Shown here: positions 1 through 9,502 of the stretch, piece after piece
How positions within the stretch are numbered: the stretch's first letter is position 1
Layout: every line of letters begins with the position of its first letter
NCBI GenBank assembly: GCA_037903355.1
Contig: JBAJFE010000026.1
Coordinates: forward strand, 3,038,001 to 3,102,000
Direction: 5' to 3'
From: Trichuris trichiura
Taxonomy: Eukaryota > Nematoda > Enoplea > Trichinellida > Trichuridae
Length of the DNA stretch: 64,000 nt
The notes under the pieces: model-generated
Seen by the model: the letters and a program-made list of their open reading frames with translations, nothing else
Told to the model about the DNA's origin: nothing
Databases searched by the model: none
Translations under genes and position numbers: made by a program

Positions 1-115
1 GGACAATGTCATTTTCCAGATCAGTCTAATTTGCGAATACTTGACCGCGCAGGTGAAGTTCCAATTGCTTTAAAGGATGATAACATGTTGGCAACAGGTC
101 CGGTGAAAATGGTAG
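1..115 (+). CDS. Putative 3' part of an internal exon, unrecognised
   Basis: Frame 1 is open from the window edge and reads about 38 codons before the sequence TAG/GTGAGG, a good GT splice donor (GTGAGG at 116; an alternative donor GTAGGT at 112). The encoded stretch contains LRILDRAGEVPIALKDD and looks like ordinary protein, not a transposase, but I do not recognise the family. A stop follows at 145-147 if it is not spliced. The mariner relic starts immediately downstream, as expected inside an intron. It could be chance; no upstream exon is visible. Confidence 0.25.
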
Positions 116-146
116 GTGAGGCAGAGGTTCCATGTCTAGTTTGTTA

Positions 147-900
147 ATTTTTTGTTTTTCTTGCGATGTGTGGTCTCGCGTTATCCTGCGAGAGAATGGC
201 TAGGCGTCTGTTCACCAAAGCGGACCTTTTTTCTACTAGTTTTCCCATGGCGTCATCGATTAGATGGCAGTAATTGTCCGTCATGATCGATTGCCCATCT
301 TTGAGAAATTTTAAATCAATAATGCCAAAGTAGGACGAAAAACAATGAGCATTGTCCTTCGCAGGTGCAGAAACGGCTTGGGAAACTTTTTCGGTGACTC
401 ATCTGAGTTCAAGCACTGTCACGATCGCCGTCGATTGTCATACAAAACTAACTTTTTATCTACAGTGACAAACTGATCAAGAAATGGACCCATCTCATTC
501 TGAATCAATAAAAACGGCCAGACTTCAAATGCTCTGAACATTGTTTTTCACTCAGCCTTTGAGGGACCTACTTGTCCAACTTCTTCACCTTCCCCAAATG
601 GTTTAAATGAGCATATATTGTCTGTTGGTTGACACTGAACTTCATTGCTATTTCATCCTGGGTTTTCGCGGGATCCAAGTCGACTAGCTCCTTTAAGGCC
701 TGGTTATCGAAGCCTGATAGATGACCAGACCGTGGCGACTCTTCCAAGCACTCGCAGCTGCTCGTCAATCTCTTGAGCCAATATCTCCCTGTCGATTTGG
801 AGATGCTACCTCGACCAGATGCTGCACTGACGTTAGAGACCGCTTCCTTTACAGGTCACCGAGATTTGAACTCGAAAAGCAAAATTGCATGTCTCAGTTT
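147..900 (-). pseudogene. mariner-family transposase relic
   Basis: Read on the minus strand from about 870 down to 150, shifting frames give the N-terminal helix-turn-helix hallmarks of mariner transposases (WLKR...ESPRSGHLSGFDN, then GKVKKLDK at about 570) and, further down, degenerate catalytic-domain blocks resembling FLDxFVTxDKKLVLYDNRRRS, FPKP and LxQDNATPH. Several stops and frameshifts make it inactive. It lies directly next to the candidate exon at 1-115 and probably sits in that gene's intron. No clear terminal inverted repeats were found. Confidence 0.8.
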
Positions 901-1459
901 CCCGTCCATGCTCCCGCTTCTACTCAGCTAACTCAAGCGGAGTGTAAGCTGCTGTCTAACCGAAAGTATTGTTCGATAGCACGGAACGCGACCTACAGAT
1001 TGACATACAACACATATGACAACAACTCAAACAGGCAAAGATAAACAGGATATAACAGAACAAACTGCCTTAATGAGCTAAAACTTTCTAGTAGACCTAA
1101 TATAACCGTATATTTGAAAAACTTCAGGACATGTCGATACTGCTAGCAACTAAATGTTTAGCATTGCAAGGTAAAACCAAAGCCTCAACAAACAGAGTGC
1201 TTCCTGAAATTCACCTTTCATATGAACCGTAGCAAATTCTAGCAGTAAAGAGATCAAGAATCCTACGCCACTCAGTTGGAAAGCGTGCTTTCTTGTAACA
1301 AGCCCTTAAGAAATAATATTTTACACATTTCCCGGACATCCTATACAGTGTCTAATGGCAAACTGGCAAAGTACTAAATCGAGTTTCTTCACGTGTCCTG
1401 GAAACTACAGTGGCGACTTAGTGGACAAAATTGGTTTTTTCGTTACTTTGCCAGTTATA

Positions 1460-1606
1460 TATTCCTTGTTTCTTGGCTCAGGCTAGAGTGGAACAGAATA
1501 GCCGATAAAATACAAGAAGTTGGTTAATTCAGACATAGGACCTTGCCGGCTATCGTATTCTGAACTACTCTAAGCCTACGCCAAAATACAAGGACAGCTC
1601 AGTCAC
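1460..1606. repeat. Imperfect inverted repeat, MITE-like
   Basis: About 45 bp around 1463-1510 (GGCTCAGGCTAGAGTGG then AACAGAATAGCCGATAA) is repeated inverted around 1550-1600 (GGCTATCGTATTCTGAAC then TACTCTAAGCCTACGCC). A related inverted pair lies at 8697-8800, so this is a dispersed family and not a chance hairpin. A further possible terminal repeat containing GTGGCGAC brackets it at about 1405 and 1640 (inverted). Confidence 0.5.
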
Positions 1607-1804
1607 ATTGCAGCGCAAACAGAATACTTTGCTCTCTAGATGTCGCCACTATAGGTTTGCGGCATTGCAGGTGACAAGACTATAAAATTCTGCACTGCCC
1701 AAGATGCGATTCACGTTTCGCTCAAATACTGTTTGGTATTCTACATAATGCCCAGGTAGGATATACAACATACTAAAATAATGCAGACTTTTTATGCCTC
1801 ACCT

Positions 1805-1908
1805 AAAAGTGCAACGCATTCTATAGACAGCCTAGGTACTCTAGCATTTTTAGGCGAGTAGAGTACTAGGGTACTTAGGCTTTCTATAGAATGTGTTGCA
1901 CTTCTCGC
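1805..1908. repeat. Hairpin-forming inverted repeat
   Basis: The left arm around 1807-1850 (AAGTGCAACGCATTCTATAG, then AGCCTAGGTACTCTA) is matched by its inverse around 1858-1905 (TAGAGTACTAGGGTACTTAGG, then CTATAGAATGTGTTGCACTT) with a short loop. It looks like a small palindromic MITE; no target duplication is evident. Confidence 0.6.
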
Positions 1909-2764
1909 ACCTAGAATGCTGGCATAAGTGCGTTCATGCTAAGAACTAGCAAACAGTGCGTAACAGAGAGGGAATAACCCAGTCAAACTATTTGGCCACT
2001 TACTACCCCAAGTTAGGAATGATTTTTATTAACAATCACGCAACGCTAAATTCCCATCTCGATATCTTCAAATGGTCAGCGAGTTTTGAACTAGACTCAA
2101 ATCAGATGCAGAGGCACTTCACACTTGGAACTGGCGGTGCGGAAATTTGGTTAAGAAGACGAAGTAAAGTCTATCCCACCGGTCAGCGCATATCAATTCT
2201 TTCTTATATTCTTTCAAAGGTAGACCAAACAAACAATCATGTTTAAATCAGCCACTCGCTTATAAATTAACTTCAAAGCATCAAAATAAACGCTATTTTC
2301 TACCAGTCTGGCATGCGGACAAAGCAAAGGCTGCCAGCATTTGTAAAATAAGCTTTCTATTTACAAACCTCCTGCCCTGTGATAAATAAAGCCCAAAACA
2401 AAGGCCACATTGACTTTGCTTCAGCGAAAGCCTTGAAAAAATAAAAAATTACTTTCAAAAACTCAGACGGCTAAGAGATGAGCGTGGAAGAACTTTAAAA
2501 CATTATGCATAAACATTACTTGACATCAATGTTCATGCATAACAAACTAAAACATCAATCACCGTAACAAATGACTGTCATACATCTAAGGAAACATCTT
2601 CCTTATTTCAACCTTTGCGAAAGAACGAGGTCCGCTGAGTTTCAGAACTCACCCAAAATTACTTAGTTTCATTCAAACACTTTTGTTCACAACGATGTTA
2701 CCATGAAAAGTATAACTGATACAGAACAGGAAGAAGAAAAAGTTAGCAAATGCTTGAGACATAC
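1909..2764. other. No gene recognised
   Basis: AT-rich non-coding sequence on the downstream side of the CAS SH3 exon, probably intron. Short open frames (1956-2246 and 2703-2885, plus strand) have no recognisable protein character, and the second is antisense to the CAS exon. Confidence 0.5.
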
Positions 2765-2980
2765 CTCACTGGTACCTTCGTCGTTCGAAGAGCTTAACAT
2801 TTTCAGTCTGTTCGTGGGAGCAATGCCTCGTTTTCCGTCGCGACTCACACAAACGCACCAACCTTCTGCAACACGGGCAGCGTGATTAATATTTAGAACA
2901 TAGAGTAAGTCTCCCTTCTTAAATGGAAGTTCGTTTGGCCAATCACAATCGTTGTCGTAAACAGCTCTCGCCAGGGAATA
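2765..2980 (-). CDS. SH3-domain exon of a CAS-family docking protein (p130Cas/NEDD9-like)
   Basis: CAS proteins are adaptors at focal adhesions; their N-terminal SH3 domain binds proline-rich partners such as FAK, and a tyrosine-rich substrate domain follows. On the minus strand a 216-nt exon (72 codons, phase 0 at both ends) is flanked by acceptor GTTTTAG at 2981-2987 and donor GTATGT at 2764-2759. It encodes a complete SH3 domain: LARAVYDND (ALYDY strand), ELPFKKGDLLYVL (RT loop and diverging turn), EGWCVCV with the binding tryptophan, and GIAPTNRLKML, where P-x-NRLK is typical of CAS SH3 domains as opposed to PSNYV of other SH3s. The first exon, a few codons in this family, should lie above 2980, and the substrate domain below 2765, probably beyond the window since no YxxP-rich exon is seen. 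Other SH3 adaptors remain possible, but the NRLK ending argues for CAS. Confidence 0.8.
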
Positions 2981-3893
2981 CTAAAACAGCATTATTTTCC
3001 AAGTAACAACGAGACAATAAATGAATAGTCAAAATAATTTCACGAGTTTATCATGAAGAATATCGCGTCATTGTCCGTATCTCATTGACCAGACAGCACG
3101 GTGATATTCTTCACAGGAACATATTCGTCTGTTATCAGAAATCCAGTCTTCGCTTTCACGGCTTCTTGGCTTTATTAAAGGAATAAACAGTATAACGGCC
3201 ACGCAAATTTTCGTGACACAATTAATTCCATTCAAAGCACCTACCGTATGTTACGGTTTATAAGAACTCCCCCTACCTAAGTAAAGGGTGGTAATGATTG
3301 GCGCAGTTACGGCGACGGTGACTGCTCAGGTCTAGGTCAATTCTAAATAGTCAGTTTCCTGTGAATGCTAATAATCCATTCAATTAAAACTGCACTGCCT
3401 CAACTTCAACGCGAAGACTGATCAGCTGCCGATTAGCGCGTGCTTTACAGCACAGCGTAGGCTATGAGAAATCAATCGTATTGAATAGGTTTATTGGATG
3501 TCTATTACAATTGTCGCAGGTAAAATATAGATGAATAGATTATAGAAGCGGACAAACATGGTACATGACGCGGAGAACATTAATAGCAAGGGGCAAAACG
3601 GTTATGCTAAGTATGGTCTTCGTCATTGTCTGGCAGTTCATCCTCTCCTGTGTCGTCTAACAGGGTAGAAATGGAGCACTTTCGGAAAGGCTTCATAACG
3701 GTTTCCGTCTTTTGTCCCAGGACCAGGTCTTTCCTTTTTATGAAACGGCTGCATCATCCAGTCGTTGCGGTAAAGCCGTAGGATAAGTGCGGGTTGCAGT
3801 GGGATCAGTTCCTCACTTTATCTCTCATGTCTGTCCTTGTGATGATACGGCCGTTCTGTCGCTGTTGTCGTACCCATTGTGACAAACCGTTCT

Positions 3894-4103
3894 CTAGTTC
3901 TGGCCATGAGGCGGTGCCTGAGCGTCTTGCGCGTTTTTCTTCGGCATCTTCTCCAAGGCCTCTTCCTTACTCATCCAATCTATCACCACCTTTAGGGTAA
4001 CGCCATACTTCTTGGCCGCCTGTGCATTGTTGCTTTCTTTTGCCATCTTGACCACTTCCAACTTGAATCCGGCTTTGTAGCTTCTCCTCGTCATAGCTCG
4101 CAC
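3894..4103 (-). pseudogene. pogo-type transposase N-terminus, left arm
   Basis: A 69-codon frame starting MRAMTRRSYKAGFKLEVV continues with KMAKESNNAQAAKKYGV and VVIDWMSKEE. This is the psq/Brinker-like helix-turn-helix used by pogo-superfamily transposases to bind their ends. In the normal protein a CENP-B type second helix-turn-helix follows; here it is reached only by a frameshift (SQWVRQQRQNGRIITRTD in another frame), and then the sequence jumps to an acidic C-terminal tail near 3620-3700. The DDE catalytic core is deleted, so the arm is an internal-deletion derivative. Confidence 0.75.
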
Positions 4104-5286
4104 GCAGAACGCACTAAGTAAAGCTGAAAAATTCCTTCGTTAAGGAAACTTATTCTTCGTTAGTCACATGGTTTTTTCAGTTGCTACTGATAGCGCGACA
4201 CACGATACGCGGGGACAAATTTCGACGAAACTGAAGAAAACAAGTGTGTTCAAATTGTCTCAGTACAGCACTCTTACGTACGAAACAACGAAGCACAGTG
4301 GTCTGAAAAAACAACTTCATCCCACTTCAAATGCCAAAGCCTAGGTAGCACCGTATTCTACTTTTCACAAACATGAAACGAATGGAGACGCAAACTGTTC
4401 AACATTTCGGCGAAAGAACCACACACTTTATCCTCATTGGTTATTATCAGTTAACATGTCGCTTCACGCTTGTATATCCGATGTAGCAAAGGATGGGAAA
4501 TCACTGCTCTTGAAATTCGATGATAATGCTGCGTGATCTCCGTCGACGACTACTGTAAGGTCAGTCGATGACGGCCGCACCCCCAATCGGTGGGTGCTGT
4601 TGCAGGTGTAAGTACGCGGAATAGTTACTGAAGTTCAATGACAAAGCTGTGTGACCTCTATCGATGCTAACTGTTAGCTGAGTCGATGAGAACTGTGGGC
4701 CCGCTCAGAACCGAGCTTTTAGTTATCCTCGATAGAGGTCGCGAAGCGTTATGATCGAACTTCAATAGCCATTCCGCACACTTCCAGCTGCAAAAGCAAC
4801 CACCGACTGGGCGTGCGGCTAGCATCGACTGAACTTACAGTTGTCGTCGACGGTGGTCGCGCAGCATTATCATCGAATTTCAAGAGCAGTGATTTCCCAT
4901 CCTTTGCTACATCAGATATACAAGCGTGAAGCGACATGTTAACTGATAATAACCAATGAGGATGAAGTGTGTCGTTCTTTCTCTGAAACATTCAACAGTT
5001 AGCGTCTCCGCTTCATGTTTGTGAGAAGTAGAAGGCAGGGCTACTTAGGCTTCGGCATTTGAAGTGGGATGAAGTTGTTTTTTCAGACCACTGTGCTTCG
5101 TTGTTTCGTACGTAACAGTGCTGTACTGAGACAATTTGAACACACTTGTTTTCTTCAGTTTCGTCGAAATTTGTCCCCGCGTATTGCGTGTCGCGCTATC
5201 AGGAGCCACTTGAAAAAACCATGTGACTAACGAAGAATAAGTTTCCTTAACGAAGGAATTTTTCAGCTTTACTTAGTGCGTTCTGC

Positions 5287-5780
5287 ATGCGAGCTATGAC
5301 GAGGAGAAGCTACAAAGCCGGATTCAAGTTGGAAGTGGTCAAGATGGCAAAAGAAAGCAACAATGCACAGGCGGCCAAGAAGTATGGCGTTACCCTAAAG
5401 GTGGTGATAGATTGGATGAGTAAGGAAGAGGCCTTGGAGAAGATGCCGAAGAAAAACGCGCAAGACGCTCAGGCACCGCCTCATGGCCAGAACTAGAGAA
5501 CGTTTGTCACAATGGGTACGACAACAGCGACAGAACGGCCGTATCATCACAAGGACAGACATGAGAGATAAAGTGATGAACTGATCCCACTGCAACCCGC
5601 ACTTATCCTACGGCTTTACCGCAAAAACTGGATGGCGCACCCGTTTCATTAAAAGGAAAGACCTGGTCCTGGGACAAAAGACGGAAACCGTTATGAAGCC
5701 TTTCCGAAAGTGCTCCATTTCTACCCTGTTAGACGACACAGGAGAGGATGAACTGCCAGACAATGACGAAGACCATACTT
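5287..5780 (+). pseudogene. pogo-type transposase N-terminus and tail fragments, right arm
   Basis: The protein at 5287-5496 is identical over all 69 residues to the left-arm copy, in opposite orientation. Just after its stop, another frame gives ERLSQWVRQQRQNGRIITRT, the second DNA-binding helix, then a further frame gives GFTAKTGWRTRFIKRKDLVL, which in pogo proteins ends the CENP-B-like region. Directly after that an acidic tail (LDDTGEDELPDNDED) ends at 5781. The same deletion and frameshifts are present in both arms, so the arms share one deleted ancestor. Confidence 0.75.
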
Positions 5781-6190
5781 AGCATAACCGTTTTGCCCCT
5801 TGCTATTAATGTTCTCCGCGTCATGCACCATGTTTATCCGTTTCTATAATCTATTCATCTGTATTTTACCTGCGACAGTTGTAATAGACATCCAATAAAC
5901 CTATTCAATACGATTGATTTCTCATAGCCTACGCAGTGCTGTAAAACACGCGCTAATCGGCAGCTGATCAGTCTTCGCGTTGAAGTTGAGGCAATGCAGT
6001 TTCAATTGAGTGGATGATTAGCATTCACGGGAAACTGACTATTTAGAATTGAACGAGACCTGAGCAATCACCGTCGCCGTAACTGCGCCAATCATTACCA
6101 GCCTTTATTTGGGTAGGGGGAGTTCTTATAAACCGTAGTATACGGCAACTTTGCCTATAATCCTTAAATATCCAGTTAGAGAAGACATTA

Positions 6191-6601
6191 CAGTGAAACC
6201 TCCCTAATCTGGACCCTTTCCTAATCCGGACTCGTGGAAGAGAACAATAGAAGGACCATATATATTAAAAATAATTGGGCTACCTGTGCGAAACGGACGG
6301 TCACTTAGCGGCAACGGCTATAAGGGCAGCAAACAACCAGCCAGCAGTCCTTTCGGTATACGTTAGCATAGGCGCAGACTAGCCACGGCTTTGCCGAGCC
6401 AATCTCGACAAATAAGTTAACTCTAGCAAGGCACCTCAAGACCTAGGTTTCCCCAAATAAACGGAAATGCGGACTATTGCATTGAAAAAATTGCGCTACC
6501 TGCTTTTCTGTGACGTACTGTAAGCCTCTTCCATAAACCGGATTTTTCCGAAATCCGGACTACCCTCCGCCCCGACGCGTCCGGATTAGGAGGTTCCACT
6601 G
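6191..6601. mobile_element. Tigger/pogo-like MITE, 411 bp
   Basis: Terminal inverted repeats CAGTGAAACCTCCCTAATC at 6191 and CCGGATTAGGAGGTTCCACTG ending at 6601 (with few mismatches), flanked by TA on both sides as expected of the Tc1-mariner-pogo superfamily. The interior has no transposase coding; open frames crossing it are chance readings. Confidence 0.85.
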
Positions 6602-6604
6602 TAC

Positions 6605-7289
6605 TATGTTTTATTGACTTTAAAGATTGGCTCCATTGGAGGATTAAAATTTCAAAACAGGTAAACTCTAGCATAGTGCTACGCAGTTCTTCGAAAGTGG
6701 CCCAACAACCCAGGCTGTCTTTCAATTTATGCGTAACTGGCCATGCACTGTGACACATCCACGGGTAAACAGAATTGAACATGATCACGGCTCCATTGTT
6801 CAAATGGGGGAAAAGAAAGCCGATCAGTCTACTATCAAAGACTCACCTGTTCTGTCAATTCAGAATCTATCTGGCATCCCGGCATTTGTTTGCGCGCTCA
6901 AGCTTCCAAAACAAGTGAATTTTCGGCAATCACTAGCGAAGAACGCATGAACAGAAATCTGAAAAGAATAATGCAAGTTTAATACGTACTCCCAGCAAAT
7001 TCATAAGCCAAAGAACATGTTGTTCAAGACTTTCAGCGAGAAAGCTAAAGATGAAGGAAACTTATACGAAAGGTCTCCAAACAATATACCGCCAAAAAGC
7101 GTGATAAACTACTAAAGCTAGAAAAGAACAAATGATGAATACAGTTAGCTTTATAAATAAAATGAAGCATTTAATGTTTACAAAGAGATAGTGCGCACGA
7201 GGAAACTGAATTAAAGTACTAATTTTTATGAATTACGTGAGAATTAGAACCAAAGCAGCGATATGTGAAATATCTGAAAGGGTACTTTT
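6605..7289. other. No gene supported
   Basis: On the minus strand a good donor (CAG/GTGAGT) lies at 6846-6843 after a possible exon at 6846-6940, but all three frames contain a stop before it, so I do not call an exon. The remainder is AT-rich and featureless. Confidence 0.4.
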
Positions 7290-7610
7290 TTACTTGACCT
7301 TTCGGCCGACTACAAAGAGAGAGGCTGGCACTTGAATAATGGAACAGCTCAGAAATTGGTAAAGCCGAACGTGTAACACCAACTTAAATTCCAACAAAAC
7401 TCAAAGGATTGGTAAAGTTTCCATAGTCATGATTGGCTCACCTAGTTTAACTTTCAGAGTGTGAAGAAGGATCTTCGAGACAACGGCGCTGCGAACTTTA
7501 GTACACGCAACCAGGCGCTCTACTTGCTTAACAGCTAGACAAGTCTTGTAATGGCCAACTGCCACACCAACGCACGCAATGACTCCAAAAACAAGAAACA
7601 GCGTTACAGC
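7290..7610 (-). CDS. Possible last two exons of an unrecognised gene
   Basis: On the minus strand an open stretch down to 7442 reads a hydrophobic segment (AVTLFLVFGVIACVGVAVG) followed by a basic part (HYKTCLAVKQVERLVACTKV ... LLHTLKVKL). It ends at donor GTGAGC (7441) in phase 1. A 132-nt intron leads to an excellent acceptor (CTCTCTCTTTGTAG), and a 20-nt exon restores the frame and ends VGRKVK-stop at 7290. The start of the upper exon is uncertain; acceptors lie near 7585 and 7570, and a stop lies near 7628. I do not recognise the protein. If real it is the C-terminus of a membrane-anchored or secreted protein; if the upstream acceptor is used the hydrophobic part may be intronic. Confidence 0.35.
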
Positions 7611-7629
7611 ATCGCATAAAAATATTCAA

Positions 7630-8690
7630 GCACACTGAGTCTGCATTTCATTCTATTCATTTATATTCGAACAGGTTGTACGTAATGAATGCGACTACAC
7701 TTTTTTCTAGTTACGACACTTAGCAGGGAACCGTTCTCATGCTTAAATTTTTAATTTTAAATGTTATAATTTTACGATCAGTTCTGATTAATCACCCGTT
7801 TAACGAATTTGCTTAAGTGTACCAGTGAGACGGATTGTTTACTGCGCAAGAGGGCGTTACATTAACAACTTAGCTAACGCGAAGCATAAACAAAGTGATT
7901 GTTTTTTCTCGTGCATCACATTCATAATAATTCTGCGATGTAATTGATAGAATTTCAAAATAATTTATAGAAAACACGTCATTGAGTCTGCCAATTTAAG
8001 TAGAACAAGTTCTTGTCGAATGCTTATAAGAGATAAAGTTCCTTAACAGCGCGTTCTTAGGAAGTTTCCTTGAAAACGTTCCGCTTGAAAATAGAGCCTT
8101 TACAGTTTCCCTAATATGTTACTTTAACAAACTGACCCAAAGGACTGGCCACAGGCTGTTGTAACTTAACAAAGTAAATGGTTGCAGACCAATGGAATTG
8201 CACCCGGTGAAAACGCTCAGCACGGAAAGGAAAGTAAGAGGAAACGTGCCAGCATGAGAACTAAAGCGGCTCGGAAAGGAAACATTCGAAACATCTCTAG
8301 GGAAACACAATACACGCTGGCGTAAATCAAACGAAGGCTGCCCATTGACTACATTCGTAAGCCACGCACCGAATTCCATTGATACGAATCACGTATGCAC
8401 TGAACTGTACGCGCCAAACTCTAGTGCTTCGCGCAAATTGCTCCGGCCCCAGATAATTACCTGACCTGGCTGCGATTCCGTTCCTGGCCATCCAAAGGAG
8501 TTGATTGACTACTCAACGCTTGATTGTGGTACCTCTGTTAGCTGATTCCCTATGCTACTGTTGTTACATAGCCTTGCTTGACAGCACGATTGCTGTGGTG
8601 CCAATTTTAGAATTACTTTTGGTATGAAAACGGATCAAAGACCCGTTAGATCTTGATTCTGAACGGTCCTAACGGCACACCGTCATACTG
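7630..8690. other. No gene supported
   Basis: Mixed sequence without recognisable transposon ends or protein families. An 86-codon minus-strand frame (8119-8379) has no clear protein signature. Confidence 0.4.
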
Positions 8691-8696
8691 TAACCT

Positions 8697-8800
8697 TGCC
8701 GGCCATCCTGTTCTACTCTCCCCAGAGCCTAAACCTAATGTAAGGCTTATATTTCTGCTTAGGCTTAGGTAAAGGCAGAATAGAACAGTTGGTAGGCTTG
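8697..8800. repeat. Inverted repeat, MITE-like
   Basis: GCCGGCCATCCTGTTCTAC at 8699 with CCTAAACCTAA is mirrored by TTAGGCTTAGG and AGAATAGAACAGTTGGTAGG about 40 bp later. Shares the GGCTTAGG/TTCTGTTC character of the inverted repeat at 1460-1606. Confidence 0.6.
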
Positions 8801-9044
8801 CTAGTAAGAGCAGAACAGGAGAATCTCATGCTTGCCGGAAAGGAACCTGCATTTCTCAAACACATTGGGCATAATTCACAAGATCCGACAAAGTACTTGG
8901 GTATAGCTTTTCACTTTTGGCTATTTGCTAACTTGACCTTAAGTACAGCAAATGACTTGTTTAAGCGCTTGCTTAAAGTTATATAGATCTAATAACCTGC
9001 AAACATACTGGACACTGGACCCTGATTGCTATACAGTTCGCTAC

Positions 9045-9208
9045 GTTGATCTTCTGGTTCGCAGGTTTGGCCTGCTGGATGTATCTGTAAGTAAACTTCA
9101 AATGCCCTAAATGCTTCAAATGGATGCTCATCCATTCGTTGTTAGGGCATTTTGAAGTTTACTTACAGGTACATCCAACAGGCCAAACCCGTGAACCAAA
9201 AGATCAAC
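9045..9208. mobile_element. Foldback MITE inside the 5' LTR
   Basis: GTTGATCTTCTGGTTCGCAG at 9045 begins an arm of about 60 bp repeated inverted and ending GATCAAC at 9208. The LTR sequence AGTTCGCTACG is found on both sides (about 9036 and 9249), so this MITE plus about 40 bp of additional sequence interrupts the LTR with an apparent 11-bp duplication. Confidence 0.65.
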
Positions 9209-9284
9209 TACGGAACAACCTAAGCCTGTTAAAAGTCACCCATCCCGTCTTTCGAAAGTTCGCTACGTATTGTTATTCCACGTG

Positions 9285-9502
9285 ATGCTAGTTTGCTCTC
9301 TGTACGTTGGCCACTGGTCAGCTTACAGAAAACAAACTAGCATCGTGTCCATATACCAAGTCACAGCTAAAGCGGTCAACTTCCCACTTACGGAGGTTGT
9401 CCTTGCGCTTGTTAACGTGCGGGCAAACCAACTGGTCAACAAGTCGGTCAACTTAGGAACGTGATCGACATAAAGGGGTGGTCAACTTTGGGGGTTCCAC
9501 TG
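9285..9502. mobile_element. Fragment of pogo-type element (family A) end
   Basis: Contains several inverted or diverged versions of GGTCAACTT and ends GGGGGTTCCACTG followed by TA, matching the right terminus of the elements at 24817-26256 and 55632-56948. It is only the terminal portion; no transposase coding is present. Confidence 0.7.

Larger units (their letters stand above)
3244..6145. mobile_element. 2.9-kb palindromic pogo-type transposon, copy 1
   Basis: Almost the entire element is one inverted repeat. The outer ends read CCGTATGTTACGG then TTTATAAGAACTCCCCC at 3244 and the inverse at 6105-6145; the centre is near 4690. Arms of about 1.4 kb match across most of their length. Each arm carries a short reading frame for the DNA-binding end of a pogo/Tigger transposase (3894-4103 minus, 5287-5496 plus). 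A second copy with the same centre starts at 62260. A TA precedes the left end, but the right end lacks a clean TA. The centre contains subrepeats of about 115 bp in both orientations. It is non-autonomous, as no DDE catalytic domain is present. Confidence 0.85.

Noticed and set aside
6846..6940. Minus-strand exon ending at a CAG/GTGAGT donor
   Set aside because: All three frames carry a stop before the donor.
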